Below, one piece after another: positions 5,677 to 12,544 of a DNA stretch of 12,544 bases. Positions within the stretch are counted from its first letter, which is position 1; each line of letters starts with the position of its first letter. Made by a program: the position numbers and the translations under genes. Source of the DNA: CAZBQG01 sp964493945 (GTDB lineage Bacteria; Pseudomonadota; Alphaproteobacteria; Rhodospirillales; UBA2165); contig CAZBQG010000125.1 in NCBI GenBank assembly GCA_964493945.1, positions 1 through 12,544 of the forward strand. The letters are read 5' to 3'. The notes beneath the pieces were generated by a model. It saw only the letters and a list, made by a program, of their open reading frames with translations, was not told the DNA's origin and searched no databases.

Positions 5677-7329
5677 ATGTATCAATATGATGATATCGAC
5701 AAGACCCTGAATTCGGAACGGATCGACCAGTACCGCGGTCAGGTGGCCAGGCGCATGGAGGGCAAACTGCCAGAAGACGAATTCCGCCATCTGCGTCTGC
5801 GCAACGGGCTTTATCTTCAGCTTCATGCCTATATGCTACGGGTCGCCATTCCCTACGGGCTTTTGTCGGCGGTCCAATTGCGCAAGCTGGCTTTTATCGC
5901 GCGCAAATATGACAAGGGCTACGGCCATTTCACGACGCGCCAGAACATTCAATATAACTGGCCCAAGCTGGTAGATACGCCCGACATTCTGGCCCATCTG
6001 ACGGAAGTGGAAATGAACGCCATCCAGACCAGCGGCAATTGCAACCGCAATGTGACGTCCGACCCCTATGCGGGCGTGGCCGCCGACGAGGTGGAAGATG
6101 TGCGGCCCTATTGCGAATTGGTCCGGCAATTTATTACGCTGCACCCGGAATTTTCATTCCTGCCCCGCAAATTCAAGATCGCCATATCGGGTGCCGCCGA
6201 AGACCGGGCCGCCATCGGCGTCCATGATATCGGCCTTCGCCTTCACCTGAACGAGGCGGGCCAGGCCGGCTTCAGGATCCTGGTCGGCGGCGGCCTGGGC
6301 CGCACGCCTTTCGTTGCCAAGGTGGTGCGTGAATTCCTGCCCAAGGAAGACCTGCTGGCCTATGTGCATGCCATCTTGCGGGTCTATAATTTAGAAGGCC
6401 GGCGCGACGATTTGTACAAATCACGCATCAAGATCCTGGTCCATGATTTGGGCGTGGATAAGTTCCGCCAATTGGTCGAAGAGGAATTTGAGCTGGCCAA
6501 GAGCGAAGAGGATTTCGCGGATCGGGCCGAATTGGAACGGCTTTCGAATTTTTTTCCACGTCCTGCTTATGAAACATTGCCGGAAAAGGCGCCCGAGCTG
6601 GAAGAAGCCAAGGCCGACCCGGATTTGGCCTTGTGGGTGAAGCGCAATGTGGCGGCCCATAAGCAGGCGGGCTACGCCATCGTCAATATTTCCCTCAAAC
6701 CCATCGGCCGCCCGCCGGGAGATGCCAGCGCCGATCAGATGGACGCCATCGCCGATCTGGCGGAGAATTACAGCCTGGGCACGCTCCGCGTCACCCATCG
6801 GCAAAATCTTGTGCTGGGCGATGTGCGCAAAAAAGATTTGGCTGAATTATGGAAAAAACTGGCTGATCTGGAATTGGCCAGCCCCAATATCGAGCGCCTC
6901 GGCGATATCATCAGCTGCCCCGGACTGGATTACTGCAATCTGGCGACGGCCCGCTCCATCCCCGTGGCCGAACGGTTGAGCGAACATTTCGACGAGACCA
7001 ACGGGGCCGGCGATCTCGGGGATTTGCGCCTTAACATATCCGGCTGCATCAATGCCTGCGGCCATCACCATGTGGGCCATATCGGCCTGTTGGGCGTTGA
7101 AAAACTGGGCGAGGAATTTTATCAGATCACCCTTGGCGGCTCGTCGGCCTCTGATGCCTCCATCGGCGAGATCGTCGGACCCGCCGTGCCCACCGGAAAG
7201 GTGGTGGATGCGGTGGAGAATCTACTCCAGACCTACAAGCAAGAACGCAAGGATGATGAGCGGTTCTTGGATACCTACCGCCGCATCGGAGCCCAGCCCT
7301 TCAAGGAGCGCCTTTATGCCGATCATTAA
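5677..7329 (+). CDS. cysI: Assimilatory nitrite/sulfite reductase hemoprotein (CysI)
   Basis: Siroheme and [4Fe-4S] enzyme that carries out the six-electron reduction of sulfite to sulfide in the cytoplasm for cysteine synthesis. The 550 residues show the two-repeat layout of the nitrite/sulfite reductase family: ferredoxin-like half-domain (about 45-115, with LRNGLYLQLH and GYGHFTTRQNIQYNW), first siroheme/4Fe-4S domain (about 120-280, including TSGNCNRNVTSDP), second ferredoxin-like repeat (about 320-395, with THRQNLVLG) and a second siroheme/4Fe-4S domain. The cluster ligands are complete: Cys414 and Cys420 (CPGLDYC), Cys457 and Cys461 (GCINAC), followed by GHHHVGHIGL. Sulfite rather than nitrite is inferred from the flanking DUF2849 and DUF934 genes. 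ATG at 5677 is preceded by TGAGGA. Its 3' end overlaps the DUF934 gene by 14 bases. No cysG, cysH or flavoprotein cysJ gene is adjacent, so the electron donor is not shown. Confidence 0.95.
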   Translation: MYQYDDIDKTLNSERIDQYRGQVARRMEGKLPEDEFRHLRLRNGLYLQLHAYMLRVAIPYGLLSAVQLRKLAFIARKYDKGYGHFTTRQNIQYNWPKLVDTPDILAHLTEVEMNAIQTSGNCNRNVTSDPYAGVAADEVEDVRPYCELVRQFITLHPEFSFLPRKFKIAISGAAEDRAAIGVHDIGLRLHLNEAGQAGFRILVGGGLGRTPFVAKVVREFLPKEDLLAYVHAILRVYNLEGRRDDLYKSRIKILVHDLGVDKFRQLVEEEFELAKSEEDFADRAELERLSNFFPRPAYETLPEKAPELEEAKADPDLALWVKRNVAAHKQAGYAIVNISLKPIGRPPGDASADQMDAIADLAENYSLGTLRVTHRQNLVLGDVRKKDLAELWKKLADLELASPNIERLGDIISCPGLDYCNLATARSIPVAERLSEHFDETNGAGDLGDLRLNISGCINACGHHHVGHIGLLGVEKLGEEFYQITLGGSSASDASIGEIVGPAVPTGKVVDAVENLLQTYKQERKDDERFLDTYRRIGAQPFKERLYADH

Positions 7330-7825
7330 AGACGGAAAAATCATCGACGGGGATGACTGGCGCATCTTGGAGGATTCCGAGCCCATCCCGGCGGGCCACC
7401 CGGTCATCGTCAGCTATGAACGCTGGAGCACCGCCAATGGCGATTTAAGCAGCCACAACGCACCTTTGGGCCTGAGCCTCAGGGCCGATCAGCCCCCCGG
7501 CCTGATTGCCGATAATGTGGGCCGGTTTGACCTGATCGCCTTGGAATTCCCGGCCCTGGCCGATGGGCGGACCTTCAGCCATGCCCGCCTGTTGCGCAGA
7601 CGTCTTAGGTTCTCAGGTGAATTGCGGGCCACCGGACATGTGTTCCAGGACCAGATGTTCTTCATGAAACGCTGCGGTTTTGACAGTTTCGATCTGCCCG
7701 GAGACCGCGACCCGGACGGAGCCTTGGCGGCGCTTGACGATTTCTCCGTCGCCTATCAGACTGGCGAGGATGAAATCGACGCGGCCTACCGGAAGCGCCG
7801 GCCGGGGGGAATGGACCCGGCCTGA
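7316..7825 (+). CDS. DUF934 family protein of the sulfite reductase cluster
   Basis: Soluble protein (169 residues) of the DUF934 family, which is regularly encoded next to cysI in proteobacteria and is often described as an accessory sulfite-reduction protein; its exact function is not established. The conserved core is clear: a 'DDWRILED' start (about 14-21), SYERW and LGLSLRADQPP in the middle, then the family signature FPALADGRTFSHARLLRRRL (about 79-98), GELRATGHVFQDQMFFM and RCGFDSFDLP. No membrane helix or signal peptide. ATG at 7316 lies inside the end of cysI (14-base overlap), with GGAG about eight bases upstream at 7304-7307, so it is translationally coupled. The longer frame beginning at 7052 inside cysI is a shadow and is rejected. 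Confidence 0.87.
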   Translation: MPIIKDGKIIDGDDWRILEDSEPIPAGHPVIVSYERWSTANGDLSSHNAPLGLSLRADQPPGLIADNVGRFDLIALEFPALADGRTFSHARLLRRRLRFSGELRATGHVFQDQMFFMKRCGFDSFDLPGDRDPDGALAALDDFSVAYQTGEDEIDAAYRKRRPGGMDPA

Positions 7826-7838
7826 ACCCATCGCCGGA

Positions 7839-8780
7839 ATGCAAGCCCGAAACCCCTCCCAGCCGGGCACAAGCTGGCCTCTGGTCGCTGCCTCTATCTC
7901 CATCGGTATCGTCAATGTCATGATCATGGGCCGGGTTCTGCCGGCCTTGCCCAGATTGCGCGCCGAACTGGATTTGAGCCTGGTCACGGCGGGCTGGGTC
8001 GTATCCCTTTATTCATTGGTGGGCGCGCTGTTTGGCATCTTGATCGGAACCTTGGCCGACCGGCTGGGCCATGCCCGCCAGATGGTTGCCTGCCTGGCCA
8101 TCGTTGCCACCGGCGCGGGGCTTGGTGCCCTGGCCGGAAACGCAACAGCTTTGCTGGGCGCCCGGCTCATCGAAGGGGTCGGATATGTGGGTATTGCGGT
8201 GACCGGGCCGTCGCTCATCGCCCGCGCCGTCGCACCCGCCGACCGCGCCCGCGCCGTCGGTAGTTGGGGCATCACGGTGCCGACGGGCATCACCTTATCT
8301 TTTCTGATCTCTCCCTTGCTTTTGCTGCCCTTCGGCTGGCGGGGCCTGTGGCTGGCCGGTGCCCTGGCCGCTGCATTTCTTTTTATCCTGAGCCTGCGCC
8401 TGCCCCGGGTGGCACCCGCCGCCAATCCCGCCGACGCGCCCAAATGGCGCGACATGAAAAACACCGTGACCAGTCTGGGCCCGTGGTTGCTGTCGCTTAC
8501 ATTTTTGTTCTATGGCCTGCAATGGATGGGGCTGATGGCTTGGCTGCCCACCTTTGCCGTCGAACAGCGGGGCATCGGCATTGGTCTGGCTTCGGGCCTG
8601 ACGGCCTTGGCCATGGCGGCCAATGCAGTTGGTAACTGGTGGGGCAATCAGCTTTTGCAAAAGGGCATATCGTGCGCCCGGCTGATCGGTCTGGGCAGCC
8701 TGGCTATGGGCCTGACATCCTTATACCAATTCCCAAAAAGAATCACCGATGGGCCCATTCACGCATACCGATGGACATAA
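7839..8780 (+). pseudogene. Major facilitator superfamily transporter, 3' end removed by IS630 sequence
   Basis: Broken MFS transporter gene. About 294 native residues remain: eight membrane helices can be traced (segments near 15-35, 48-72, 80-100, 105-130, 140-165, 168-188, 215-238 and 245-270) and a ninth begins, out of the usual twelve. MFS motif A is intact after helix 2 (GTLADRLGHARQM). From about 8723 the frame runs into an insertion-sequence end and stops after roughly 19 foreign residues at 8778-8780, so the second half of the transporter is missing. The general look (short loops, Gly-rich helices) resembles CynX/NimT-type MFS proteins, but the substrate cannot be assigned. Start ATG 7839 lies 13 bases after the DUF934 stop, with only a weak GGA upstream, so it was probably the fourth gene of the cys operon. 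A role in sulfur-compound transport is possible but not shown. Confidence 0.85.
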
Positions 8781-8928
8781 TCTTCCATGGCTGATTGATG
8801 AGTTGGTTCCAGGCGAAGCAAGAATGATCGACTATGTCGTTATATGATTTGAACACCCTGTTTGAGAGCCAGTTATCGCGGATGAACTGCCAGATGTTTT
8901 CGACTGGGTTCAATTCCGGAGATTTTGG
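8723..8928 (-). mobile_element. Relic of an IS630-family insertion sequence (one end plus transposase 3' part)
   Basis: The first 52 bases (8723-8774) are identical to the last 52 bases of the window (12493-12544), which marks a repeated element end. Beyond the end lies the C-terminal part of an IS630-type transposase on the minus strand. A TA dinucleotide at 8724-8725 fits the TA target used by IS630/Tc1 elements. Only about 205 bases remain of what is normally an element of about 1 kb; the other terminal repeat and most of the transposase are gone. The left edge interrupts an MFS gene and the right edge falls at the start codon of the STAS gene, consistent with a deletion that started within the element and removed neighbouring DNA. 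Confidence 0.85.
8743..8928 (-). pseudogene. IS630-family transposase, C-terminal fragment
   Basis: About 60 codons of transposase C-terminus, reading leftwards and ending at TGA (8745-8743). It contains the IS630 family hallmark PELNPVENIWQ, whose Glu in NPVE is the last residue of the DDE catalytic triad, followed by RDNWLSNRVF and the closing WKIMSIGMREWAHR. The two catalytic aspartates and the DNA-binding region are absent. Upstream of about 8928 the frame continues into the antisense of the STAS gene, where family similarity ends (residues before VPKSPELNP are not transposase-like). It cannot encode an active enzyme. Confidence 0.88.
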
Positions 8929-9260
8929 AACAGACGGTCCGGCAGGAAAAAGGCGTAACGGTGGTCGCACTGACGGGTGACGTGGATCTGGAAAATTCGG
9001 CTCAGGCGCGCCAGGTGCTTCTCGACCGGGTCAATAATGCCGAGCCCGTGGTGGTCGATATGTCGGGCGTCAGTTATATCGATTCATCGGGCGTCGCCTC
9101 TCTGATTGAAGCCTTCCAGGCGGCCCGGGGCGCGGGGCAGTATTTCGCCCTGGCGGCGCTCAGCGATGCCTCGCTCAGGGTTTTAAAACTGGCCCGCCTG
9201 GACGAGGTCTTCACCCTCATGGACAGCGTCGGGGAAGGCATCGAAGAGGGAGCCCCTTGA
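8925..9260 (+). CDS. mlaB: STAS domain protein, MlaB-like subunit of lipid ABC transporter
   Basis: Cytoplasmic STAS-domain protein expected to bind the MlaF ATPase and control assembly and activity of the MlaFEDB lipid transporter. The 111 residues form one whole STAS domain: first strand GVTVVALTGDVDL (10-22), then helix, core strand PVVVDMSGVSYIDSSG with the conserved D53-S54-S55-G56 loop, helix VASLIEAFQAARGAG and the final LRVLKLARLDEVFTL. Only the first residues are in doubt. The frame starts at a TTG (8925) that lies exactly on the junction with the IS630 relic; there is no ATG in frame upstream. A GGAG at 8918-8921, inside IS sequence, lies only three bases before the TTG. The next gene begins one base after the stop. 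In many relatives STAS is fused to MlaE; here the two are separate. Confidence 0.85.
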   Translation: MEQTVRQEKGVTVVALTGDVDLENSAQARQVLLDRVNNAEPVVVDMSGVSYIDSSGVASLIEAFQAARGAGQYFALAALSDASLRVLKLARLDEVFTLMDSVGEGIEEGAP

Positions 9261-9261
9261 G

Positions 9262-10062
9262 GTGATCGGAGGGGCGCTCAACCTGTCAGAAAGGGTCGGC
9301 CAGCGTACTGCCCAAGGCATTGAGACCTGCGGCCATTGGGGCAGCCTGGTGGGTGAGAGCATTTTCTGGCTGTTTGCCGGGCCCCGCCTGGGCCAGCCCG
9401 TGCGTACCGCTTCCGTCGCCACCCAAATGATGGAAGTGGGCATCAGCGCCATCCCCATCGTTACTTTATTATCGGCCACCATCGGCATGATGCTGGCCAT
9501 TCAGGGCATCCACACGCTGGCCACTTTCGGCGCGGAAGAAAGGGTCGTGGTGGGGATTTCCCTTTCCGTGGTGCGCGAATTTTCAGCCCTGATCACCGGC
9601 ATCCTGGTGGCTGGGCGGTCTGGCTCGGCGCTGGCCGCCCGGCTCAGCACCATGCAGATCAATGCGGAAATCGACGCGCTCCGGGTGATGGGCATAAACC
9701 CTGTGCGGTTTCTCGTAGCACCGGCCCTCTTTGCCATGCTGATCATGGTCCCGGCACTTACTTTCCTGTCCGATCTGGTGGCCTTGTTCGCGGCGGGGTT
9801 ATTCGTGTCCTTCGATCTGGGACTTTCCATGGCCGCCTATTGGAGCCAGACCATTGAAATTCTCAGCATCGATGATCTTTGGCACGGGCTCGGCAAATCG
9901 GTCATTTTCGCGGTCCTGATCACGCTCATCGGCGTGGCCAATGGCGCATCGGTCAGCGGCGGCGCGGAAGGGGTGGGGCGGGTGACGACCCGGGCCGTGG
10001 TGCAGTCCATCGCGGCCATCGTCATCACCGATATGCTGTTTGCCTTCATCGCGACGCGCTGA
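9262..10062 (+). CDS. mlaE: MlaE-type lipid ABC transporter permease
   Basis: Inner-membrane permease of an Mla-type ABC system moving phospholipid between inner and outer membranes. The 266 residues match the family: an amphipathic N-terminal interfacial segment (about 25-55), then membrane helices near 60-84, 150-182, 212-228 and 245-263. The conserved block VVREFSALITGILVAGRSGSALAARLSTMQINAEIDALRVMG is at about 103-144, and the C-terminal SGGAEGVGRVTTRAVV is typical. The common AELGTM is here AARLSTM (Arg127 in place of Glu). The start is a GTG one base after the STAS stop (TGA G GTG), with GAGGGAG 12-18 bases before it, so coupling to the STAS gene is likely. The MlaF ATPase gene follows after two bases. 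Whether the net flow is retrograde or anterograde cannot be told from sequence. Confidence 0.93.
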   Translation: MIGGALNLSERVGQRTAQGIETCGHWGSLVGESIFWLFAGPRLGQPVRTASVATQMMEVGISAIPIVTLLSATIGMMLAIQGIHTLATFGAEERVVVGISLSVVREFSALITGILVAGRSGSALAARLSTMQINAEIDALRVMGINPVRFLVAPALFAMLIMVPALTFLSDLVALFAAGLFVSFDLGLSMAAYWSQTIEILSIDDLWHGLGKSVIFAVLITLIGVANGASVSGGAEGVGRVTTRAVVQSIAAIVITDMLFAFIATR

Positions 10063-10064
10063 TC

Positions 10065-10886
10065 ATGGCTGAAACCCCGGAAAATGTGATCGAAGTGCGT
10101 GGCCTGGTCACCCATTATGGCGAGCGCATGATCCTCAAGGGGGTGGATTTCGATGTGCGCGAAGGCGAAATCATGGTCATCATGGGAGGCAGCGGATCGG
10201 GCAAAAGCACATTACTGCGCCATTTGTTGAGCCTGGAATATCCCACATCGGGCACCATCCGCTTGCTGGGCAAGGATGTGGCCGGTTTGTCCATCCGCGA
10301 GCGGGTCGACCTGGCCAAGAAGATCGGCGCCGCCTTTCAATCGGGCGCGCTTTTTTCATCCCTCAGCGTCGCCGAAAACATCATGCTGCCGCTCCAGGAA
10401 CATACCAAGCTGGACCCGGCTACCATGCAGATCATGACCCGCATGAAATTGCAGGTGGTGGATCTGGCCGGCTTCGAGGATTTGAAACCACCCGAACTTT
10501 CGGGCGGCATGATCAAGCGCGCGGCCATGGGCCGGGCGATCATCATGGACCCCCGCATTCTGTTTTGCGACGAGCCCAGCGCCGGGCTGGACCCGGTGGT
10601 CGCCAAATCCCTGGACGAGCTGATCCTCAGATTGCGGGATGCCATGGGCATGTCCATCGTCGTCGTCACCCACGAATTGGACAGCGCCTTCGCCATCGCC
10701 GACCGTATGACCGTGTTGGATCAGGGCGAAATCCTGTTTTGCGGTACCCCCGATGAGCTGCGGTCGAGCAAAAATACGCGCATCCAGAACCTGCTCAACC
10801 GCCGCGCCGAAGAGGAACTTCTGGACCCGGACGAATATCTGCAACGGCTGACCGGCATGAAGGTGCGGGAATCGGTGCCCATATGA
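10065..10886 (+). CDS. mlaF: MlaF-type lipid ABC transporter ATP-binding protein
   Basis: Cytoplasmic ATPase energising the MlaE permease. The 273 residues show Walker A GGSGSGKST (41-49), Q-loop Gln92, signature LSGGM (145-149), Walker B ILFCDE (165-170), D-loop SAGLDP and switch His203. 'LSGGMIKRAAMGRAI' and 'DEPSAGLDPV' are characteristic of the MlaF branch, in which the signature is LSGGM rather than LSGGQ. The C-terminal extension past residue 230 (RIQNLLNRRAEEELLDPDEYL) may contact the neighbouring subunit, as known for MlaF. The start ATG at 10065 is two bases after the mlaE stop; an in-frame extension to 9879 lies inside mlaE and is rejected. mlaD follows after seven bases. Confidence 0.94.
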   Translation: MAETPENVIEVRGLVTHYGERMILKGVDFDVREGEIMVIMGGSGSGKSTLLRHLLSLEYPTSGTIRLLGKDVAGLSIRERVDLAKKIGAAFQSGALFSSLSVAENIMLPLQEHTKLDPATMQIMTRMKLQVVDLAGFEDLKPPELSGGMIKRAAMGRAIIMDPRILFCDEPSAGLDPVVAKSLDELILRLRDAMGMSIVVVTHELDSAFAIADRMTVLDQGEILFCGTPDELRSSKNTRIQNLLNRRAEEELLDPDEYLQRLTGMKVRESVPI

Positions 10887-10893
10887 GTGTCAC

Positions 10894-11889
10894 ATGAAAT
10901 CGAACCGCCTCAATTACATCATCCTGGGTGCCTTCATCATCGCCTTCGTCGCGGGGCTTGTAGCGGCCGTCGCCTTACTGACCGGGCGCACCGGGCCGAC
11001 CGACACCTATTTCGCTACATATAAAAATGTCAGCGGCATCGATTTTGGCACCCGCGTCCTCTATGAAGGCTTTCCCATCGGCCAAGTGGAACGGATCGAA
11101 CCCCAACGCCAAGGCAACGCGGCCAGCTTCAGGGTCGAAATGTCCATCACCCAGGGCTGGCGCATCCCCGATGACAGCATCGCCGAGGTGGTCTCGTCTG
11201 GCATCCTGGCGGCCGTGACCATCGGCCTCAAGGCCGGCTCCAGCCCACGCGCCCTGGCGCCCGGCAGCCAAATCCCCAGCCGCGAGCCGGCGAACATTTT
11301 ATCCGCCATGTCCGATCTGGCGGGCGATATCAGCCGTCTGGCGGAAAGCGACATCAAGCCCCTTTTGGCCAATATTGGGCGCACGGTGGGCGGGCTCGGC
11401 GATATTCTGTCGGGCCAGGGGAGCGCCGTCGCCACCGACATCCAGACCCTGACCCATGAGCTGACCCTGAAGGCGCCGGCTATCATCGCCCGGCTGGAAG
11501 CCTTCAGCACCAAACTTGATGCGGGCGCGGACAAAGTGTCGGGCCTGATCACGCCCGCAAACATAAAGCGCGCCGAGACAATCTTGACCAATATGCAGGA
11601 TGCGTCCAAGGAAATGGTCGGGCTTTCGCGCGATCTGGGCGAAAGCCGCAAGGCGGTGGAGCGCATCCTGGAGACCATCGCCACCATGCTGGTGGATAAC
11701 CGGCTTGATCTGGACCGCTCCGTGGTGGATATGCGTCACGCCGCCGAATCGGTGGCCCGCCATATAGAAAGCATCAATCAGAATCTGGAAGGGGCGGCCC
11801 GCAACATGTATGAATTCAGCCGCCAGATACGGCAAAACCCGGGCCTGTTGATGGGCGGCACCCCGCCAAAAGACGAGGCGGCACAATGA
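10894..11889 (+). CDS. mlaD: MlaD-type MCE-domain lipid-binding protein
   Basis: Periplasmic, membrane-anchored MCE protein that forms a hexameric ring on the MlaE permease and channels lipid. The 331 residues comprise one N-terminal membrane helix (about 8-30), a single MCE domain (about 38-115, with TYFATYKNVSGIDFGTRVLYEG and the PIGQVERIE motif) and a long helical C-terminal part (about 130-320) rich in Ala, Leu, Ile and Asp with heptad-like spacing, which could form a needle or coiled-coil. E. coli MlaD is about 183 residues, so this is the longer type seen in alphaproteobacteria and related MCE proteins; the extension may replace the soluble carrier MlaC, for which no gene is present here. 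ATG at 10894 has only a weak GAG nearby. The stop overlaps the next gene's start (ATGA). Confidence 0.92.
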   Translation: MKSNRLNYIILGAFIIAFVAGLVAAVALLTGRTGPTDTYFATYKNVSGIDFGTRVLYEGFPIGQVERIEPQRQGNAASFRVEMSITQGWRIPDDSIAEVVSSGILAAVTIGLKAGSSPRALAPGSQIPSREPANILSAMSDLAGDISRLAESDIKPLLANIGRTVGGLGDILSGQGSAVATDIQTLTHELTLKAPAIIARLEAFSTKLDAGADKVSGLITPANIKRAETILTNMQDASKEMVGLSRDLGESRKAVERILETIATMLVDNRLDLDRSVVDMRHAAESVARHIESINQNLEGAARNMYEFSRQIRQNPGLLMGGTPPKDEAAQ

Positions 11890-12467
11890 GGCGGATTTCA
11901 GCACTCATCGTCCTGGCCCTGGGTCTGGCCGCCTGTGCCCAGCCCGAATTGCCGGCCGATCATTTCTACCGGCTCAAAGTGCAGCCCCCTGCACAAGGCT
12001 CGGCCCGGCTGGGGGGCATCTTGCAAATTGACCGCTTTTCCGCCGACGGCGTGACCGGCGCCCGGCCGATTGCCTATTCCCGGCCCGGCCAGTCCGGCGA
12101 GTTGCAGGCCTATCACTATCATTTCTGGACCGAGCCGCCGACCATATTGCTGCAGAACAAACTGGCCGCATACTTACGCGGCGCCGAACTGGCCCGTTCG
12201 GTGGTCACGCCCGAGCTGCGCATTGAGCCCGACCATGCGATCAACGCCAAGATCATCCGTTTCGAGCGCCTGATGAGTGATCCGCCCAGGGCCGTGGTGG
12301 AAATTCAGATCAGCCTGACCGAGCGGACCACCGAAAAACTGATCCACCAGGGCACCTACTGGGCCCAGGAGCCCGCCAAGGGCCCGGCCATGAGCGCCAC
12401 CATTGATGCGCTGGGCATTGCCGTGGAGCGGGTCTTCGCAAAGTTTCTGAAAGATTTGAGGGGCTAA
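11886..12467 (+). CDS. ABC-type transport auxiliary lipoprotein (PqiC-like)
   Basis: Predicted outer-membrane lipoprotein of the ABC_trans_aux (DUF330/PqiC-like) family, which pairs with MCE-type lipid transporters and probably docks the MCE tunnel at the outer membrane. The 193 residues begin with a short basic signal sequence and a lipobox LAAC with Cys17 as the acylated residue; the next residues (Ala-Gln) lack the Asp that would keep it in the inner membrane. The mature part shows the family pattern: 'DHFYRLKV' near the start, 'GGILQIDRFSADGVTGARPIAY', 'YHFWTEPPTILLQNKLAAYL' and a C-terminal helix 'AVERVFAKFLKDL'. The start overlaps the mlaD stop by four bases. It is the last gene of the operon; the stop is 25 bases from the next IS630 end, and no hairpin terminator is visible between them. 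Confidence 0.88.
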   Translation: MRRISALIVLALGLAACAQPELPADHFYRLKVQPPAQGSARLGGILQIDRFSADGVTGARPIAYSRPGQSGELQAYHYHFWTEPPTILLQNKLAAYLRGAELARSVVTPELRIEPDHAINAKIIRFERLMSDPPRAVVEIQISLTERTTEKLIHQGTYWAQEPAKGPAMSATIDALGIAVERVFAKFLKDLRG

Positions 12468-12492
12468 CCAGGGCGGGCTAATTCAGTCACTC

Positions 12493-12544
12493 ATACCAAT
12501 TCCCAAAAAGAATCACCGATGGGCCCATTCACGCATACCGATGG
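12493..12544 (-). mobile_element. Second copy of the IS630-family end, cut by the window edge
   Basis: These 52 bases are identical to 8723-8774 and lie in the same orientation. The copy includes the transposase stop region (minus strand, REWAHR then TGA at 12515-12513). The sequence outside the repeat differs between the copies, and a TA at 12494-12495 fits the IS630 target. The element continues beyond the window, so whether it is complete cannot be judged. Confidence 0.85.

Noticed and set aside
8781..8924. Promoter for the mla operon inside the IS relic
   Set aside because: TATATGAT-like bases occur near 8841-8848 but without a -35 element at proper distance; no support beyond chance.
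8743..8970. Whole minus-strand frame to 8970 as an intact small transposase
   Set aside because: Only the part up to about 8928 resembles IS630 transposase; the first ~14 codons are antisense to the STAS gene, and two of the three catalytic residues are missing.
9240..9270. Broken STAS-MlaE fusion (frameshift between the two frames)
   Set aside because: STAS and MlaE are fused in many relatives, but here the STAS stop is followed after one base by a GTG with an upstream GAGGGAG, and both proteins look complete; separate coupled genes are the simpler reading.

Overview
The window is GC-rich, densely packed bacterial DNA. It looks like an alphaproteobacterium, probably Rhodospirillales or a relative. 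This rests on the DUF2849-cysI-DUF934 sulfite reductase cluster, the separate STAS/MlaE/MlaF/long-MlaD/lipoprotein order, and an IS630-family insertion sequence end. The taxonomic call is inference from gene content and base composition, not from a marker gene.

Region 1 (59-5142, minus strand) is a six-gene run whose genes overlap or nearly touch. In order of transcription it holds an ECF sigma factor, a small single-pass membrane protein in the anti-sigma position, a membrane-anchored Metal_resist/CnrX/CpxP-like periplasmic sensor, a MacA-like adaptor, a MacB/LolD-type ATPase and a MacB-type FtsX permease. The first three genes resemble the CnrH/CnrY/CnrX signalling layout of metal efflux systems, but here they sit in front of a MacAB-type exporter. 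The adaptor carries an extra helical segment with two LTxxQ-like motifs (Spy/CpxP style) between its beta-barrel and its membrane-proximal region. A sensor-like fold may therefore occur twice, once in the signalling protein and once in the exporter. This is the most interesting system in the window.

Region 2 (5143-5403) is a divergent intergenic stretch. It has an AT-rich block with a plausible sigma-70 promoter reading rightwards, followed by three tandem inverted repeats that would make a structured leader for the cys operon.

Region 3 (5404-7825, plus strand) encodes a DUF2849 protein, a siroheme/[4Fe-4S] sulfite (or nitrite/sulfite) reductase CysI, and a DUF934 protein. Together they form the assimilatory sulfite-reduction cluster. 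A major facilitator transporter gene follows (7839 on), but it breaks off in about its ninth membrane helix.

Region 4 (about 8723-8928) is the relic that breaks it: the terminal ~205 bp of an IS630-family element, with the last ~60 codons of its transposase on the minus strand. The relic runs directly into the start codon of the next gene.

Region 5 (8925-12467, plus strand) is an Mla-type lipid ABC transport operon: STAS protein (MlaB-like), permease (MlaE), ATPase (MlaF), MCE-domain substrate-binding protein (MlaD) and a PqiC-like auxiliary lipoprotein. The last 52 bases of the window (12493-12544) repeat the same IS630 end exactly and in the same orientation, so the mla operon lies between two directly oriented copies of this IS end.
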